Source of the DNA: Glycocaulis alkaliphilus
Lineage (GTDB): Bacteria > Pseudomonadota > Alphaproteobacteria > Caulobacterales > Maricaulaceae
Direction: 5' to 3'
NCBI RefSeq assembly: GCF_004000605.1
Contig: NZ_CP018911.1
Location: 1,178,001 to 1,242,000, forward strand
Length of the DNA: 64,000 nt
In this document: positions 1 through 11,330 of the stretch, one piece after another
Position numbering within the stretch: the stretch's first letter is position 1
Layout of the letters: every line of letters begins with the position of its first letter
Translations under genes and position numbers: made by a program
Notes under the pieces: generated by a model
What the model was told of the DNA's origin: nothing
The model's database searches: none
What the model saw: only the letters and a program-made list of their open reading frames with translations

Positions 1-438
1 GTCGAAATAGACCAGCAATGCCGCCATGTCGGAAAAGTGCCGGGCTTCCGGAGGGCCAGCATATAATTTGGCAAAATAGCTTTCGGGGTCAGCATCCCGT
101 AAAGCACGCGATCCGAGCTGAAATGCGGATTCATCCGGAAAAAGGGGTGTTGCAGGGCTGCACAGGCCATGTAGAAGCGCGGCTGACCGGCGCGGCCAGC
201 TCAAGGCCCCGGTACTGGACAGCACGTCCCGTTCAAGCGTGGCGAAGCGGCCATCTGTCGGCAGATAATTGGGTGAGGTGCTACTATGGGCTCTTGAAAA
301 CCGGTTCGAACGTTCTTGAAAGGCGTTTTGCATCGCCATAATTCGACTGGCAGTTTTCGCACTGTGTACGAGTCCCTGCATTCGGTAATGCTTTCGGGTG
401 TTTAGGATACGTGATTGATCCAGTGTGATTTTTAGCAT
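1..438 (-). CDS. Unrecognised protein, N-terminal part, runs off the left edge
   Basis: This minus-strand reading frame is open from an in-frame TAG just upstream of 480 to the window edge, so its C-terminus is outside. ATG at 438 is preceded by TTAGGG at suitable spacing; later in-frame ATGs exist at 381 and 339. At least 146 residues are encoded, beginning MLKITLDQ. A basic N-terminus is followed by a mixed segment containing PNYLPTDGRF and RFATLERDV, which reads like folded protein rather than random frame. I do not recognise a family. The plus-strand ORF over the same bases is less protein-like. The sequence looks less GC-rich than its neighbours, which may mean recent acquisition, but that is a visual impression. 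Confidence 0.5.
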   Translation of the reverse strand, partial: MLKITLDQSRILNTRKHYRMQGLVHSAKTASRIMAMQNAFQERSNRFSRAHSSTSPNYLPTDGRFATLERDVLSSTGALSWPRRSAALLHGLCSPATPLFPDESAFQLGSRALRDADPESYFAKLYAGPPEARHFSDMAALLVYFD

Positions 439-510
439 CCGGAACCCTAAAATAGGTTTTCGTGTCCCTAATAATCCAGTCTACTCAGAGTTTTGATCGG
501 CGGACAAGCC

Positions 511-2097
511 TCACCCCAGACTTAAATCCCGCCAGAGCTGGGGCTGGAGGTTGGCGTCGCGCCGCCGCACGCGGTCTGAAATCATCCAGAAGGCGCGCTC
601 ATGCAGCAGCGGCACATTGCATTGCTCTTCCAGGAAAACCGCCTCGGCCTCGCGGTGAACGGCGATGCGTTCAGAGCGCGAGACGCGTCCGCGTGCATCT
701 TCCATCAACTGGGCAAAGCGCGTCCGGCCCGGCCCGGACCAGCCTGTATCATCGGCAAATCCGCCCGGTGCGAATGGTTCCAGCATGAAGTCCGGCTCTG
801 ATTTCAGGCCCCGGTTGAAATAGCCCAGCGTCATGTCGAACTCGCCGCCCGCCACGGCCTGATTGATGTCGTGCGGGTAGGAGGAGAGGATGTCTATATC
901 CAGCCCCGCACTGCGCAGATCATCCGCGATGGCAATCGCAATGCGCTCCCGGCTGCCCGATGACACCCGCAAGACCAGCCGCAGCGGGCTGTCCGGCCCG
1001 TAACCAGCCTCGGCCAGCAGCGCGCGGGCGGCCTCCCTGTCCGGTCCCGGCGCGGTTTGCCCGTTCTCTTCCAGCGCCTGTGCGGTGATGACATGAATCG
1101 TGGGCGTGGCTTCGCCGCTGAAGAAGTTCTCCGCCAGAAACTGCCGGTCCACGGCGAGCGAAATGGCACGGCGCACGCGTACATCGTTCAGGCCGGGCCG
1201 CCTGTGATTGAGTTTGAGATAGGTCAGTATGGGTGCGTCAAATCCGTGCAGCCGGTCGCCGATCTCCCGGCGCAGAAAGCCGATCTGCTCAGGCGGCGGA
1301 CGGTCGGCAAGATCCAGATCGCCGGAGCGGAAGAGGCGCGCCCGCGTCGCCTCGTCCTCAACCACATCGACGCGCACAGTCTCTATGGAGACACTACCTG
1401 CGGCGTGGAAGCGCGGATTTCTGGCGAGAAGATAGGTCAGCGCGCTGGCCTGGCGCAGAATGTACGGCCCGGCGCTGACCCAGTTTTCGGGGCGCACCCA
1501 GCGATCCCCGCGCGCCTCGATCACATGGCGGGGCAGGGGGTAAAACTCGCGCATCAATACCGGGAAGGCACCAACGGGCGTATCCAGCTCGAAAATGATC
1601 GTGCGGGCATCGGGGGCTGTGACGCCTATCTCGCTGGCAGGGGCTCTGCCTGCGAGCGCAGCGCGGGCGCCGCGAACAGCAAAAAAATCGCCCAGATTGG
1701 CAAAGCCGGTGCGCGGGTCCACGGCGCGCTGGGCGGTCCATACGACGTCATCAGCCGTCAGCGGCATGCCGTCGGACCATTGCAGGCCTTCGGCGAGCCT
1801 GAAGCGCCAGATGCGCCCATCCTCCGAACGCCAGCTTTGCGCCAGACCCGGTGCCAGCCCGCCTGACGGGCTGTATTCGGTCAAGGGCGCATGCAGCTGC
1901 TTGTAGAGCAGGGCGGAGGCCGCAAACTGGCCTTTGAGCGGATCAAGGCTGTCGGGTTCAGTGTCGATGGCGGCGCGCAGCAGGCTGCTGTCCGCACCGC
2001 CGCGCGGCGCACAGGCGGCAAACGCCAGCACCCCGGCGCTGGCTGCACCGCCCAGAAGTGTCCGCCGTGAGACGGGCAAAAGGATTCGCTTGCTCAT
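511..2097 (-). CDS. ABC transporter substrate-binding protein, peptide/nickel type (SBP family 5)
   Basis: About 528 residues, the usual length for family 5 extracellular solute-binding proteins that deliver oligopeptides or similar ligands to ABC importers. The start is placed at ATG 2097 (MSKRILL) rather than TTG 2133, because it puts a twin-arginine motif (SRRTLLGG) and a hydrophobic stretch ending FAAC at the true N-terminus. That suggests a Tat-exported lipoprotein. Family signatures are visible: DTEPDSLDPLKG near the mature N-terminus, a YNR/YNP-like block, and DVRVRRAISLAVDR in the middle. No permease or ATPase gene is in the window, so ligand and partner transporter are unknown. It starts about 40 bases after the protease gene stop and may be co-transcribed with it. 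Confidence 0.85.
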   Translation of the reverse strand: MSKRILLPVSRRTLLGGAASAGVLAFAACAPRGGADSSLLRAAIDTEPDSLDPLKGQFAASALLYKQLHAPLTEYSPSGGLAPGLAQSWRSEDGRIWRFRLAEGLQWSDGMPLTADDVVWTAQRAVDPRTGFANLGDFFAVRGARAALAGRAPASEIGVTAPDARTIIFELDTPVGAFPVLMREFYPLPRHVIEARGDRWVRPENWVSAGPYILRQASALTYLLARNPRFHAAGSVSIETVRVDVVEDEATRARLFRSGDLDLADRPPPEQIGFLRREIGDRLHGFDAPILTYLKLNHRRPGLNDVRVRRAISLAVDRQFLAENFFSGEATPTIHVITAQALEENGQTAPGPDREAARALLAEAGYGPDSPLRLVLRVSSGSRERIAIAIADDLRSAGLDIDILSSYPHDINQAVAGGEFDMTLGYFNRGLKSEPDFMLEPFAPGGFADDTGWSGPGRTRFAQLMEDARGRVSRSERIAVHREAEAVFLEEQCNVPLLHERAFWMISDRVRRRDANLQPQLWRDLSLG

Positions 2098-2136
2098 GAC
2101 CGCAGTTTTGCGGGCAGCGGCGGACTCTGGCAATGC

Positions 2137-4463
2137 CTACCAGCGCGCGCGGATCGAGGCCCAGCCCAAGGCCTGAGGCTCGGCGTCCGCAATATGGCCG
2201 GGCTCACGGGTCACACGCGCGGCAAAGGCGGCGTCGACCTGTGTGGTCAGCTGCTTGCGCCAGGCGGCTTCCAGCGAAATCTCGCGGCCCGAAGGCGTCA
2301 GCGAAGCATGGCGCCGCTCATAGCTGACCCTGTCTTCCCGGTCGACATTGACCGGAACCCGGGCAGAGATCCGTCCGTGCTCCATGCGCAGTGGCTGAGA
2401 CAGGGTGAAACCAAACCTGCCCCCGGCCAGCGGCCTGTCGATACCGGCGCTCCACGCGCTGGCACCGAGCTCCTGCTCGACGGTCAGCGAGGCGGGCGTG
2501 TTGAACTGGCCGGTGACGTATTCCGCCCGCGCCGACCCGCGCCAGCCGAGCGGCAGCTGGCCAGACCAGAGCGCTGCGGTGAACTGGGTGTCGGCGGCGT
2601 CTTCTGCCCCGAACCGGGCGGCCAGCCTGCCACCCATCACCGAACCGGTTTCCTGGCCGGTGCCGGTCTCCAGCCCGACGGTCTGCCCGGTAAGCCGGCC
2701 GGACCGCAGGGTGTAGGTGAAGCCCACGGCGTTGAATGCGCTGTTGTCTCCAGAGGAGGAGCGCATATGGAAGGCAGCGGGGCCGAACTCATAGCTGGCT
2801 GCCACCCATTCGCGCGAGCCAGCAAAGCGGGCCACCGCACCTGAGAACAGGGTTTCCGACAGCACCGATACCCCTGCCCCGCCAACGGGTGCGGGCGAGG
2901 AGAAGCCGCGCCCGGCTTCCACGCTCAAGCCCCCCTGACGGAAGGCGAAGGACATGTCCGGAGCCGACTGGTACCAGTCCTGCGGCAGGTTGCGCAGCAG
3001 GTGCGGCGGCTGCCAGTTCATGCGCAGATTGATGCTGGCCGGGCCGACCTGGGTGCGTGACGCGCGTGCCAGGCCCGCCGCTGCTGCGCTTTCCATGGCG
3101 TTCAGAGCGCTGTCCGGTGCAAAGGATGGGCGGTCGGCGCTGAAATGGAAGGGGCGGCGATAGCTGTCGCGCAGCACGGCATCATCAACCAGTCCGCTTT
3201 CCCAGAGCCAGTCCCCTGCCGGACCGTCCGGCGCAGACAGGAGCAGGTCGAGCGGGATGGCTTCGCCTGTGCCAAGCCGCATGCTGGTCGCGCCGACGGG
3301 CTGGAAAGCGGCCGCCAGGTCGATCAGCCCGCGACCGTAAATGCTGTCGGTGCCCGGGGCGCCGAGATCGAGCGCAGTATCAAACAGGATTTGCAGGGCA
3401 TCATTGCCCTGCAGGTTCGGGAAAGCATCCAGTAGCAGGGCGAGAGCGCCGGCTACGTGCGGCGCGGCAAAGCTGGTGCCCGAGTAAAGGACAAGGCGTG
3501 GGTCGCCGTCGTCATCATCGAGAAAGGGCGTCAGGATACGCCGTCCCGGTGCCATCAGGAAAGTTTCGCCGGCGTTGCCGGCCCGGTTGGAGAAACTTGT
3601 GATAACCGTCTCGCCGGGCGCACAGTTCTCACCGCCATCCGGGCATTGAACGGCGCCAACTGCCACAACAAACCCTTGCGCGTCCGGCATGTTGGCAAAG
3701 TTGGCCGGGAAATTGGGCTGGTCACCCGTGCCGTCCGTTTCCTCGCCGCTATTTCCCGCCGAAACGACGATGAAAATACCGGCATTTACTGCGCGCCGCA
3801 TCGCAGCGAATGTCTGAGTCAGGGAGTCATTGCTGCCGATATCGCGCCCCAGCGAAAGATTGATCACGCGCGCGTTGTGGCTGATCGCATAGTCGATGGA
3901 AGCTGCGATATTGGCGTCCGAGAAGCGGCAGCCGCCATCATCGGGATCGTCATCTTCGCACGTTCCCGGTGTGTCTGCGCGGATAGCCAGAACGATACTT
4001 TCAAAGGCGACGCCGTGGCCACCCTGATTGTTCTTGTTTGCAACAATAACACCGGCCACGCCCGTGCCGTGTCCGTCTATGTCTTCCAACTCGCCGCGTG
4101 AAGAAACGATATCGGTGCTTGCGGAGGAGATGCGGCGGTGAAATTCGGGATGAGACTGATTGATGCCACTGTCCACGACCGCGACGGTGATGCCCTGTCC
4201 GGTCGCGCCGGCCGCGTAGGCGCTCGACGCATTGATCAGGCCCAGCCCGTACTGGCGATTATACTCAGCCGTTTCAAAATCTGCCGGATTCCCGGGCGGG
4301 GGTGGCGGCGGAGGAGGAGGGGGTGGAGGCGGCGGGGGGGAGGTGGAGGTGCAGGCGTTACGGTAGGGCTGCCACCGCCACCGCCGCCACCACAGCCAGC
4401 CATGCCGATGCAGGCTGCCGCAAATACCGTTACCAGAAGCGCGCTGCGCAGTTTCATGGCCAT
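2137..4463 (-). CDS. Subtilisin-like (S8) lipoprotein with autotransporter-like C-terminus, frameshifted in a C7 tract
   Basis: The gene is split over two frames. ATG 4463 (or 4457, MKLRSALL) opens a lipoprotein signal ending MAGC, then poly-Gly and a Pro-rich linker. The catalytic frame carries AVVDSGI (Asp), DGHGTGVAG (His) and GTSFAAPHVAG (Ser), so the S8 triad is complete. Reading that frame upstream without an ATG gives QYGLGLINASSAYA, typical of autotransporter subtilases. One extra C in the C7 run (G7 on the plus strand at 4334-4340) joins both frames into continuous polyproline. The roughly 300-residue C-terminus has alternating short strands and ends in RARW, as expected for an outer-membrane barrel. 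The nearest known analogue is the NalP type of lipidated autotransporter protease. Alternatives are sequence error or a fresh pseudogene. Confidence 0.8.
4293..4352 (-). repeat. Low-complexity proline-codon tract containing a C7 homopolymer
   Basis: This block is almost pure C/T on the minus strand (CCT, CCC, CCG, CCA codons). It encodes the linker between the lipidated N-terminus and the protease domain. Seven consecutive C bases sit at 4334-4340 of the window. The reading frames on either side differ by one base, and both become proline-rich if the run is eight. This is a slippage-prone architecture. Confidence 0.8.
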
Positions 4464-4557
4464 TCCTGATCTCCGCGTCCCCTGTCCTTCGACAGATAAG
4501 CTAGAGCCGATCAGGCAAAATGGAAAAGGTTTTCCGAGAGGTGGGGTTTATCAGGGG

Positions 4558-5763
4558 TCAACCGCCCGACAGGCGGCCGACAAATTCGTCAAACACGCCA
4601 AAGGAATCCTGCGGGCCGGGGCTGGCTTCCGGATGGTGCTGCACCGACATGACCGGCTTGTCCTTAAGGCGGAAGCCGCAATTTGTACCGTCGAACAGCG
4701 AGATATGGGTCTCTTCGGCATTTTCGGGCAGGCTGTCACGATCCACCGCGAAGCCGTGATTCATGGAGACGATCTCCACTTGGCCTGACAGTATGTTTTT
4801 CACCGGATGGTTCGCGCCATGATGGCCGTGGGTCATTTTCTGTGTCCGGGCGCCAATGGCCAGTGCGAGCATCTGGTGGCCAAGGCAGATGCCAAGGGTT
4901 GGCACACCTGCCTCGATGACGCCGCGAATGGTGGCCAGCGCATACTCACCCGTGGCAGCCGGATCACCGGGCCCGTTCGACACGACGACGCCCGCCGGCG
5001 ACAGCGAGAGTACGTCTTCGGCACTCGCCGTGCCGCGCACCACTTTTACGCGCGCTCCAGCCCCTGCCAGACGGCGCAGTATGTTGGCCTTCACGCCATA
5101 ATCCAGCACCACAACGAGCGGACCATCGGACGGGCCGATGCCCGGCCCGTCGGGCCACACCCAGTCTGATTGCGTCCAGTCGCTGTCTGCTTCGCTCAGA
5201 ACATGCTGCGCCAGCTCTGCGCCTTCCATGCTGGGCGCATCGAGCGCAGCCTTGCGCAAGGTATCCGCGTCCAGCTTCCCGTCCGGGGAGTGTGCAATCG
5301 CGGCGATAGGCATGCCCAGCTCGCGGATCCGGGCCGTGAGCGCACGGGTGTCGACGCCGGTGACGGCCACAATGCCCCGCGCGGTCAGCCATTCGGTAAA
5401 GCTGTGTTCGGCGCGCCAGCTGGATGGCGGCGTGATCGGGGCCCGGCTGACCATGCCTACGGCTGCCTTGCGCGCCCTGTCACTGGCGGCCTCTTCATCG
5501 TGCGCATTGGCACCGACATTGCCGATATGAGGGAAGGTGAAGCAGACGATCTGTCCGGCATAGGACGGATCGGCGAGAATCTCCTGATGCCCGGTCATCG
5601 CCGTGTTGAAGCAGAGCTCGCCAGTGGCGATTCCCGATGCCCCGGCGCCTTCGCCGGGGATGATCGTGCCGTCAGCCAGCACGATGGCTCCAGTCGCCCC
5701 GTCAAGATCGCTGTCGCGCCAGGGGTTTGCGGTCAGTACTTGATTCCCGGCCCGTTCCGTCAT
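4558..5763 (-). CDS. carA: Carbamoyl-phosphate synthase small (glutaminase) subunit
   Basis: 401 residues, full length. The N-terminal CPSase small-chain domain begins GAIVLADGT and contains GELCFNTAMTGHQEILADPSYAGQ and the FTFPHIGN block. The C-terminal class I glutamine amidotransferase domain has the nucleophile elbow LGICLGHQ and the His-Glu pair in VQHHPEASPGP. The protein hydrolyses glutamine and passes ammonia to CarB for carbamoyl phosphate, feeding pyrimidines and arginine. carB is not adjacent, which is common in this group. ATG 5763 is used. The gene diverges from yqeY across about 170 bases that should hold both promoters. Confidence 0.97.
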   Translation of the reverse strand: MTERAGNQVLTANPWRDSDLDGATGAIVLADGTIIPGEGAGASGIATGELCFNTAMTGHQEILADPSYAGQIVCFTFPHIGNVGANAHDEEAASDRARKAAVGMVSRAPITPPSSWRAEHSFTEWLTARGIVAVTGVDTRALTARIRELGMPIAAIAHSPDGKLDADTLRKAALDAPSMEGAELAQHVLSEADSDWTQSDWVWPDGPGIGPSDGPLVVVLDYGVKANILRRLAGAGARVKVVRGTASAEDVLSLSPAGVVVSNGPGDPAATGEYALATIRGVIEAGVPTLGICLGHQMLALAIGARTQKMTHGHHGANHPVKNILSGQVEIVSMNHGFAVDRDSLPENAEETHISLFDGTNCGFRLKDKPVMSVQHHPEASPGPQDSFGVFDEFVGRLSGG

Positions 5764-5932
5764 ATCTCACCGCCTGATTTCGCGTGCGCCGCACAATAAG
5801 GGCGGCCCTTTGAACAAACGCGCGGACGGTATGTGAGCCTTGCCCGGACGTCAAGCAAGCTAGAAGCCGAAAAAGAAACTCAAAAACAACGGGTTAGGCG
5901 GCGTCGCTGTAACTCGTGCGAATGGATGAAAA

Positions 5933-6400
5933 ATGTCGCTGCGCGACCAGATTGCCGAAGACCTCAAAAACGCGATGCGGGCCAAGGATGGGCTGAAGCT
6001 CAGCACGCTGCGCCTCGTTCAGGCTGCCATCAAGGACCGTGACATCGCTGCGCGGGCTGAAGACCGCTGCCAGGGGTGCGGTGAGGGCGAGATCATGGCC
6101 CTGCTGCAGAAGCTGGTGAAGCAGCGCGAGGAGAGCGCCGAAACCTATGAGAACGCTGGCCGGCTGGATCTGGCCGAGCGTGAGCGGGCGGAAGCCGACA
6201 TCGTGCGCGCCTACCTGCCCAAGCCGATGTGCGAGCAGGAAATCGAGCAGGCCGCAGAGACGGTCGTCGACGAGCTCGGCGCCACGGGCCTGAAGGACAT
6301 GGGCAAGTGCATGGGCGCGCTCAAACAGCGCTATACCGGCCGCATGGACTTTTCCAAGGCGGGCGAAACGGTGAAGACCCTGCTGCAGAGCCGGGCGTAA
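5933..6400 (+). CDS. GatB/YqeY domain protein
   Basis: 155 residues matching the stand-alone YqeY family: MSLRDQIAEDLKNAMRAKD, then LRLVQAAIKDRDI, ERERAEADIVRAYLP, and a C-terminal helical part with MGKCMGAL and KAGETVK. The family shares the tail domain of GatB and is thought to aid tRNA-dependent amidation or tRNA binding, but its role is not settled. It lies 49 bases before dnaG in the same direction, and yqeY next to dnaG and rpoD is a frequent macromolecular-synthesis arrangement. An internal CQGC pair looks unusual for the family. Confidence 0.92.
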   Translation: MSLRDQIAEDLKNAMRAKDGLKLSTLRLVQAAIKDRDIAARAEDRCQGCGEGEIMALLQKLVKQREESAETYENAGRLDLAERERAEADIVRAYLPKPMCEQEIEQAAETVVDELGATGLKDMGKCMGALKQRYTGRMDFSKAGETVKTLLQSRA

Positions 6401-6449
6401 AGCGCACAACTAGGCCGTGGCAAGTCTGCCGCGTGTGCTATGGTGAGCC

Positions 6450-8273
6450 ATGGCCCTTCCCGACGGATTCCTTGACGAAATCAAAGCGCGCATCCGCCTC
6501 TCCGATCTAGTGGGGCGCACGGTAGCCCTGCGCCGTCAGGGCCGGGAGTTTGCCGGGCTGTCTCCGTTCAAGAAAGAGCGCACGCCATCCTTTTTCGTCA
6601 ATGACGAGAAGGGGTTCTACCATTGCTTCTCCAGCCAGAAGAATGGCGATGCCGTCAACTGGCTGCAGGAAACGCAAGGTCTCAGCTTCATGGAGGCGGT
6701 CGAGACGCTCGCCGCCGAGGCAGGGCTGGCCATGCCTGCGCCGGACCCGGAAGCGGCCCGCAAGGATGAGCGCCGCAAGGAGCTGGCCGAGTGGAACGAG
6801 CTGGCGCAGCAGTATTTTGCGCGTGAGCTGAACGGCCCGCGCGGGAGCGAGGCGCGCGCCTATCTGGAGCGTCGTGGCCTGTCTCCGCGTGACTGGGAGA
6901 ATTTCGGCCTTGGCTATGCGCCTGAGATGCGTACCGGGCTGAAGGATTTCCTCATCAACAAGGGCGCAAAGCCCGATGAGCTGGTGACGGCCGGGCTGCT
7001 GATCGCGCCCGAAGATGGCGGCGCGGCGTTCGACCGTTTCCGTGGCCGGGTGATGTTTCCGATCCACGATCCGCGCGGGCGGCTTGTCGCGTTTGGCGGG
7101 CGGGCTCTGTCCAAGGACGCGCGCGCCAAATATCTCAACTCACCCGAGACGCCGCTCTTCCATAAAAGCCATGTCCTCTATCGCTACCCGCAAGCGCGCA
7201 CAGCGGCCTCCGATCCGAAATCCGGCATTCGCGGACTGATAGTCGCCGAAGGCTATATGGACGTGATCGCGCTGAACCGGGCAGGGCTCGTTCATGCCGT
7301 GGCGCCTCTGGGCACCGCGCTGACCGAGGACCAGATACGTTTATTGTGGCGTGCGGGGCCGGAGCCGGTGATCTGCCTTGACGGTGACAGTGCCGGTCAG
7401 CGCGCGGCAGGGCTGGCCGCTGAGCGCGCCCTTCCCATGCTGGAGCCGGGCAAGACCTTGCGCTTTGTCTTTCTCCCGGACGGGCAGGACCCTGACGATG
7501 TATTGAAGGCCAAGGGCGCCGAGACGCTGCGCGCGCTGGTCAACGATACGCGCTCGCTGGCCGATCTGGTCTGGGACAGGGAGTTTGCCGCAGAGCCGCT
7601 GGCCGACCCGGACCGCCGGGCAGGTTTCCGCCGGCGCCTGCGCGCGCTGACTTCAAAGATCGCCGATCCGGATGTGCGCGAGGAATACAAGGCCGAGTTT
7701 GACAGGCGCCTTGCCTCGGCGTTTGGCCGCAAGCCGGCGCGCGCGCCCTGGCGCGGGCGTCAGGATGCGAGTGGCATATCCGATGGTCCGCCGGTGGCCG
7801 AAACGCGCAAGCTCGCGCAAGCACGCCGGGCGCCGCCTGCAGTCCGCCATCTTCTGCTGGCTGCCATTGAGTGGCCCGAACTGGCCGTCAGCGAAGCCGA
7901 AACGCTTGCCGAGCTGGACTGCGGTCCGCTTGACAGCCTGCGTGACGCTATTCTAGACGCATGCTCCACTGGTCAGATTGCGGATCATGAGATGCTCAGA
8001 AACTCTCTGGTCCGGCAGGGGCATCATCCGGTCCTTCGCAAGCTGGAAGCTGAACGGGCACCGATGCGGGCATCCATGGGGGGAGAGGACGCGGACCCTT
8101 CCAGCAGGTTGAACGCTTGGCGAAAAGCGGCGGCTTCCTATATGGAAAGGGTTGAAGAGGAACGCATCCGGGGTGAAGCGCGTCTTCTTGAAAGCGAGGC
8201 GCTGGCGCGCGGCGATGCCGCTGAAGTGCACCAGCTTATCGCAGGGTATAAGGCCAGCCGCCGTCGCAGATAG
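6450..8273 (+). CDS. dnaG: DNA primase
   Basis: 607 residues. Order: zinc-domain-like N-terminus (about residues 1-100), RNA polymerase domain with TOPRIM (LIVAEGYMDVIAL, then VICLDGDSAGQRA), and a helical DnaB-binding C-terminus. It makes RNA primers for lagging-strand synthesis with the replicative helicase. In the zinc region the usual C-x2-H...C-x2-C is mostly lost: the aligned stretch reads LSPFKKERTPSF and YHCFSSQKNG, keeping one of four ligands. From memory, primases of this class often show this degeneration, so it need not impair function. ATG 6450 follows the typical FLDEIKARIRLSDL start. Upstream is yqeY, downstream rpoD. Confidence 0.97.
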   Translation: MALPDGFLDEIKARIRLSDLVGRTVALRRQGREFAGLSPFKKERTPSFFVNDEKGFYHCFSSQKNGDAVNWLQETQGLSFMEAVETLAAEAGLAMPAPDPEAARKDERRKELAEWNELAQQYFARELNGPRGSEARAYLERRGLSPRDWENFGLGYAPEMRTGLKDFLINKGAKPDELVTAGLLIAPEDGGAAFDRFRGRVMFPIHDPRGRLVAFGGRALSKDARAKYLNSPETPLFHKSHVLYRYPQARTAASDPKSGIRGLIVAEGYMDVIALNRAGLVHAVAPLGTALTEDQIRLLWRAGPEPVICLDGDSAGQRAAGLAAERALPMLEPGKTLRFVFLPDGQDPDDVLKAKGAETLRALVNDTRSLADLVWDREFAAEPLADPDRRAGFRRRLRALTSKIADPDVREEYKAEFDRRLASAFGRKPARAPWRGRQDASGISDGPPVAETRKLAQARRAPPAVRHLLLAAIEWPELAVSEAETLAELDCGPLDSLRDAILDACSTGQIADHEMLRNSLVRQGHHPVLRKLEAERAPMRASMGGEDADPSSRLNAWRKAAASYMERVEEERIRGEARLLESEALARGDAAEVHQLIAGYKASRRRR

Positions 8274-8339
8274 CGCGCGGGCGGTCGATTTTGTTTGTGG
8301 CAGCTGGTATTCCGGCGGCCAAGGGAGTTCAAGTCAGGC

Positions 8340-10376
<2,037 letters not shown>

Positions 10377-10438
10377 GGGCGGAAGCTGTTCAGGCGAAAA
10401 TGCCTGCACAGCCGCGCGAGCTGTGCTATACTGGAAGC

Positions 10439-10630
10439 ATGAGCAATCGTGTGAAATCCACGCCCAAACCGGCAGGCTTTGTCCTCGGGCGGCAGGCATT
10501 TGCCCGTATCAGCGCGGTGGAGGGGCTTGCCCTGACGGCCGGCATGCAGGCGGATTTCGCCGAGCTGGACAAAGCGCAGGCGAAGCCCGCGACGCGCCGC
10601 CAGCAACTGCGCAAGCGGTATGCAGGATAG
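10439..10630 (+). CDS. Small antitoxin-like protein upstream of Fic toxin
   Basis: 63 residues from ATG 10439. The central stretch FARISAVEGLAL resembles the inhibitory helix of Fic antitoxins (VbhA/FicA type). In the published S/T-x3-E-G/N motif the Ser lies four residues before Glu; here Ser is three before and Ile occupies the fourth, so the match is partial. The C-terminus is basic (ATRRQQLRKRY), also usual in these partners. The fic gene starts 11 bases downstream, supporting a toxin-antitoxin pair. A TATACT hexamer lies seven bases before the start, so the leader may be very short. It is separated from rpoD by 62 bases. Confidence 0.65.
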   Translation: MSNRVKSTPKPAGFVLGRQAFARISAVEGLALTAGMQADFAELDKAQAKPATRRQQLRKRYAG

Positions 10631-10641
10631 TATCAACGGGC

Positions 10642-11211
10642 ATGTATGCCGTTGAACCCGACCCGTATTGCTATCCAGACAGTGAAGTTCTGATCAATCT
10701 GCCTGGGTTACGCTCGGCTGAGCGGCTAGCGGCCTTTGAACTGGTGGCAACTACCCAGAGAGCTGACGAGCCTTTGCCAGCTGGCCGTCTTGGCGCGCGC
10801 CACTATTGCCGTGTCCATCATCACCTGTTTCAGGACGTCTATTCATGGGCGGGCGAGTTTCGCACGGTGCGTCTTGCCAAGGCTGGCAGCATGTTTTGCT
10901 ACCCGGAACATATCCCGGACCAGATGGCGCGCCTGTTCGGGTTCTTGCGTGGGGAGCACTTTCTGGCCGGACTTGAGCGCGATTTGTTCATACAGGGCCT
11001 TACTCGATTCCTATCAGAACTGAACGCCATCCATCCGTTCCGGGAAGGCAATGGGCGCTCACAACTGACATTTGCGGCGCTGCTGGCCTACCGTGCGGGA
11101 TGGGAGATGGACCTCGCCCGGCTTAATCCGGACGCGATTCTTCTCGCCATGATCGAAAGCTTCCACGGAAACGAAATGCCGTTACGTAATGAGCTGGCAC
11201 GATTGGTCTGA
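10642..11211 (+). CDS. Fic/DOC-family protein (probable AMPylating toxin)
   Basis: 189 residues from ATG 10642, preceded by CAACGGG. The ORF extends upstream, but that part overlaps the antitoxin gene in another frame. The Fic core motif HPFREGNGRSQ begins near residue 130. It keeps the catalytic His and the anion-hole GNGR but has Leu where the second Arg of HxFx(D/E)GNGRxxR is expected. The segment WAGEFRTVRLAK upstream is the usual flap/target-binding region. The family transfers AMP or related groups to protein hydroxyls and is kept silent by its antitoxin. No phage or conjugation genes are nearby, so this looks like a chromosomal module. Confidence 0.85.
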   Translation: MYAVEPDPYCYPDSEVLINLPGLRSAERLAAFELVATTQRADEPLPAGRLGARHYCRVHHHLFQDVYSWAGEFRTVRLAKAGSMFCYPEHIPDQMARLFGFLRGEHFLAGLERDLFIQGLTRFLSELNAIHPFREGNGRSQLTFAALLAYRAGWEMDLARLNPDAILLAMIESFHGNEMPLRNELARLV

Positions 11212-11330
11212 CGACGCTCACGCACTCGCAGCACGCGACGTATCTGATTAAAAGCAATCACATGGATTGATATGCAGTCGCGAGCTGGACAGGCGCGCTG
11301 TTGCATTGCAACATCTTTTTCTCAAAAAAA

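Noticed and set aside
10381-10420. Possible terminator after rpoD
   Set aside because: The short AGGC...GCCT stem has no T-run and a weak loop; too little support to list.
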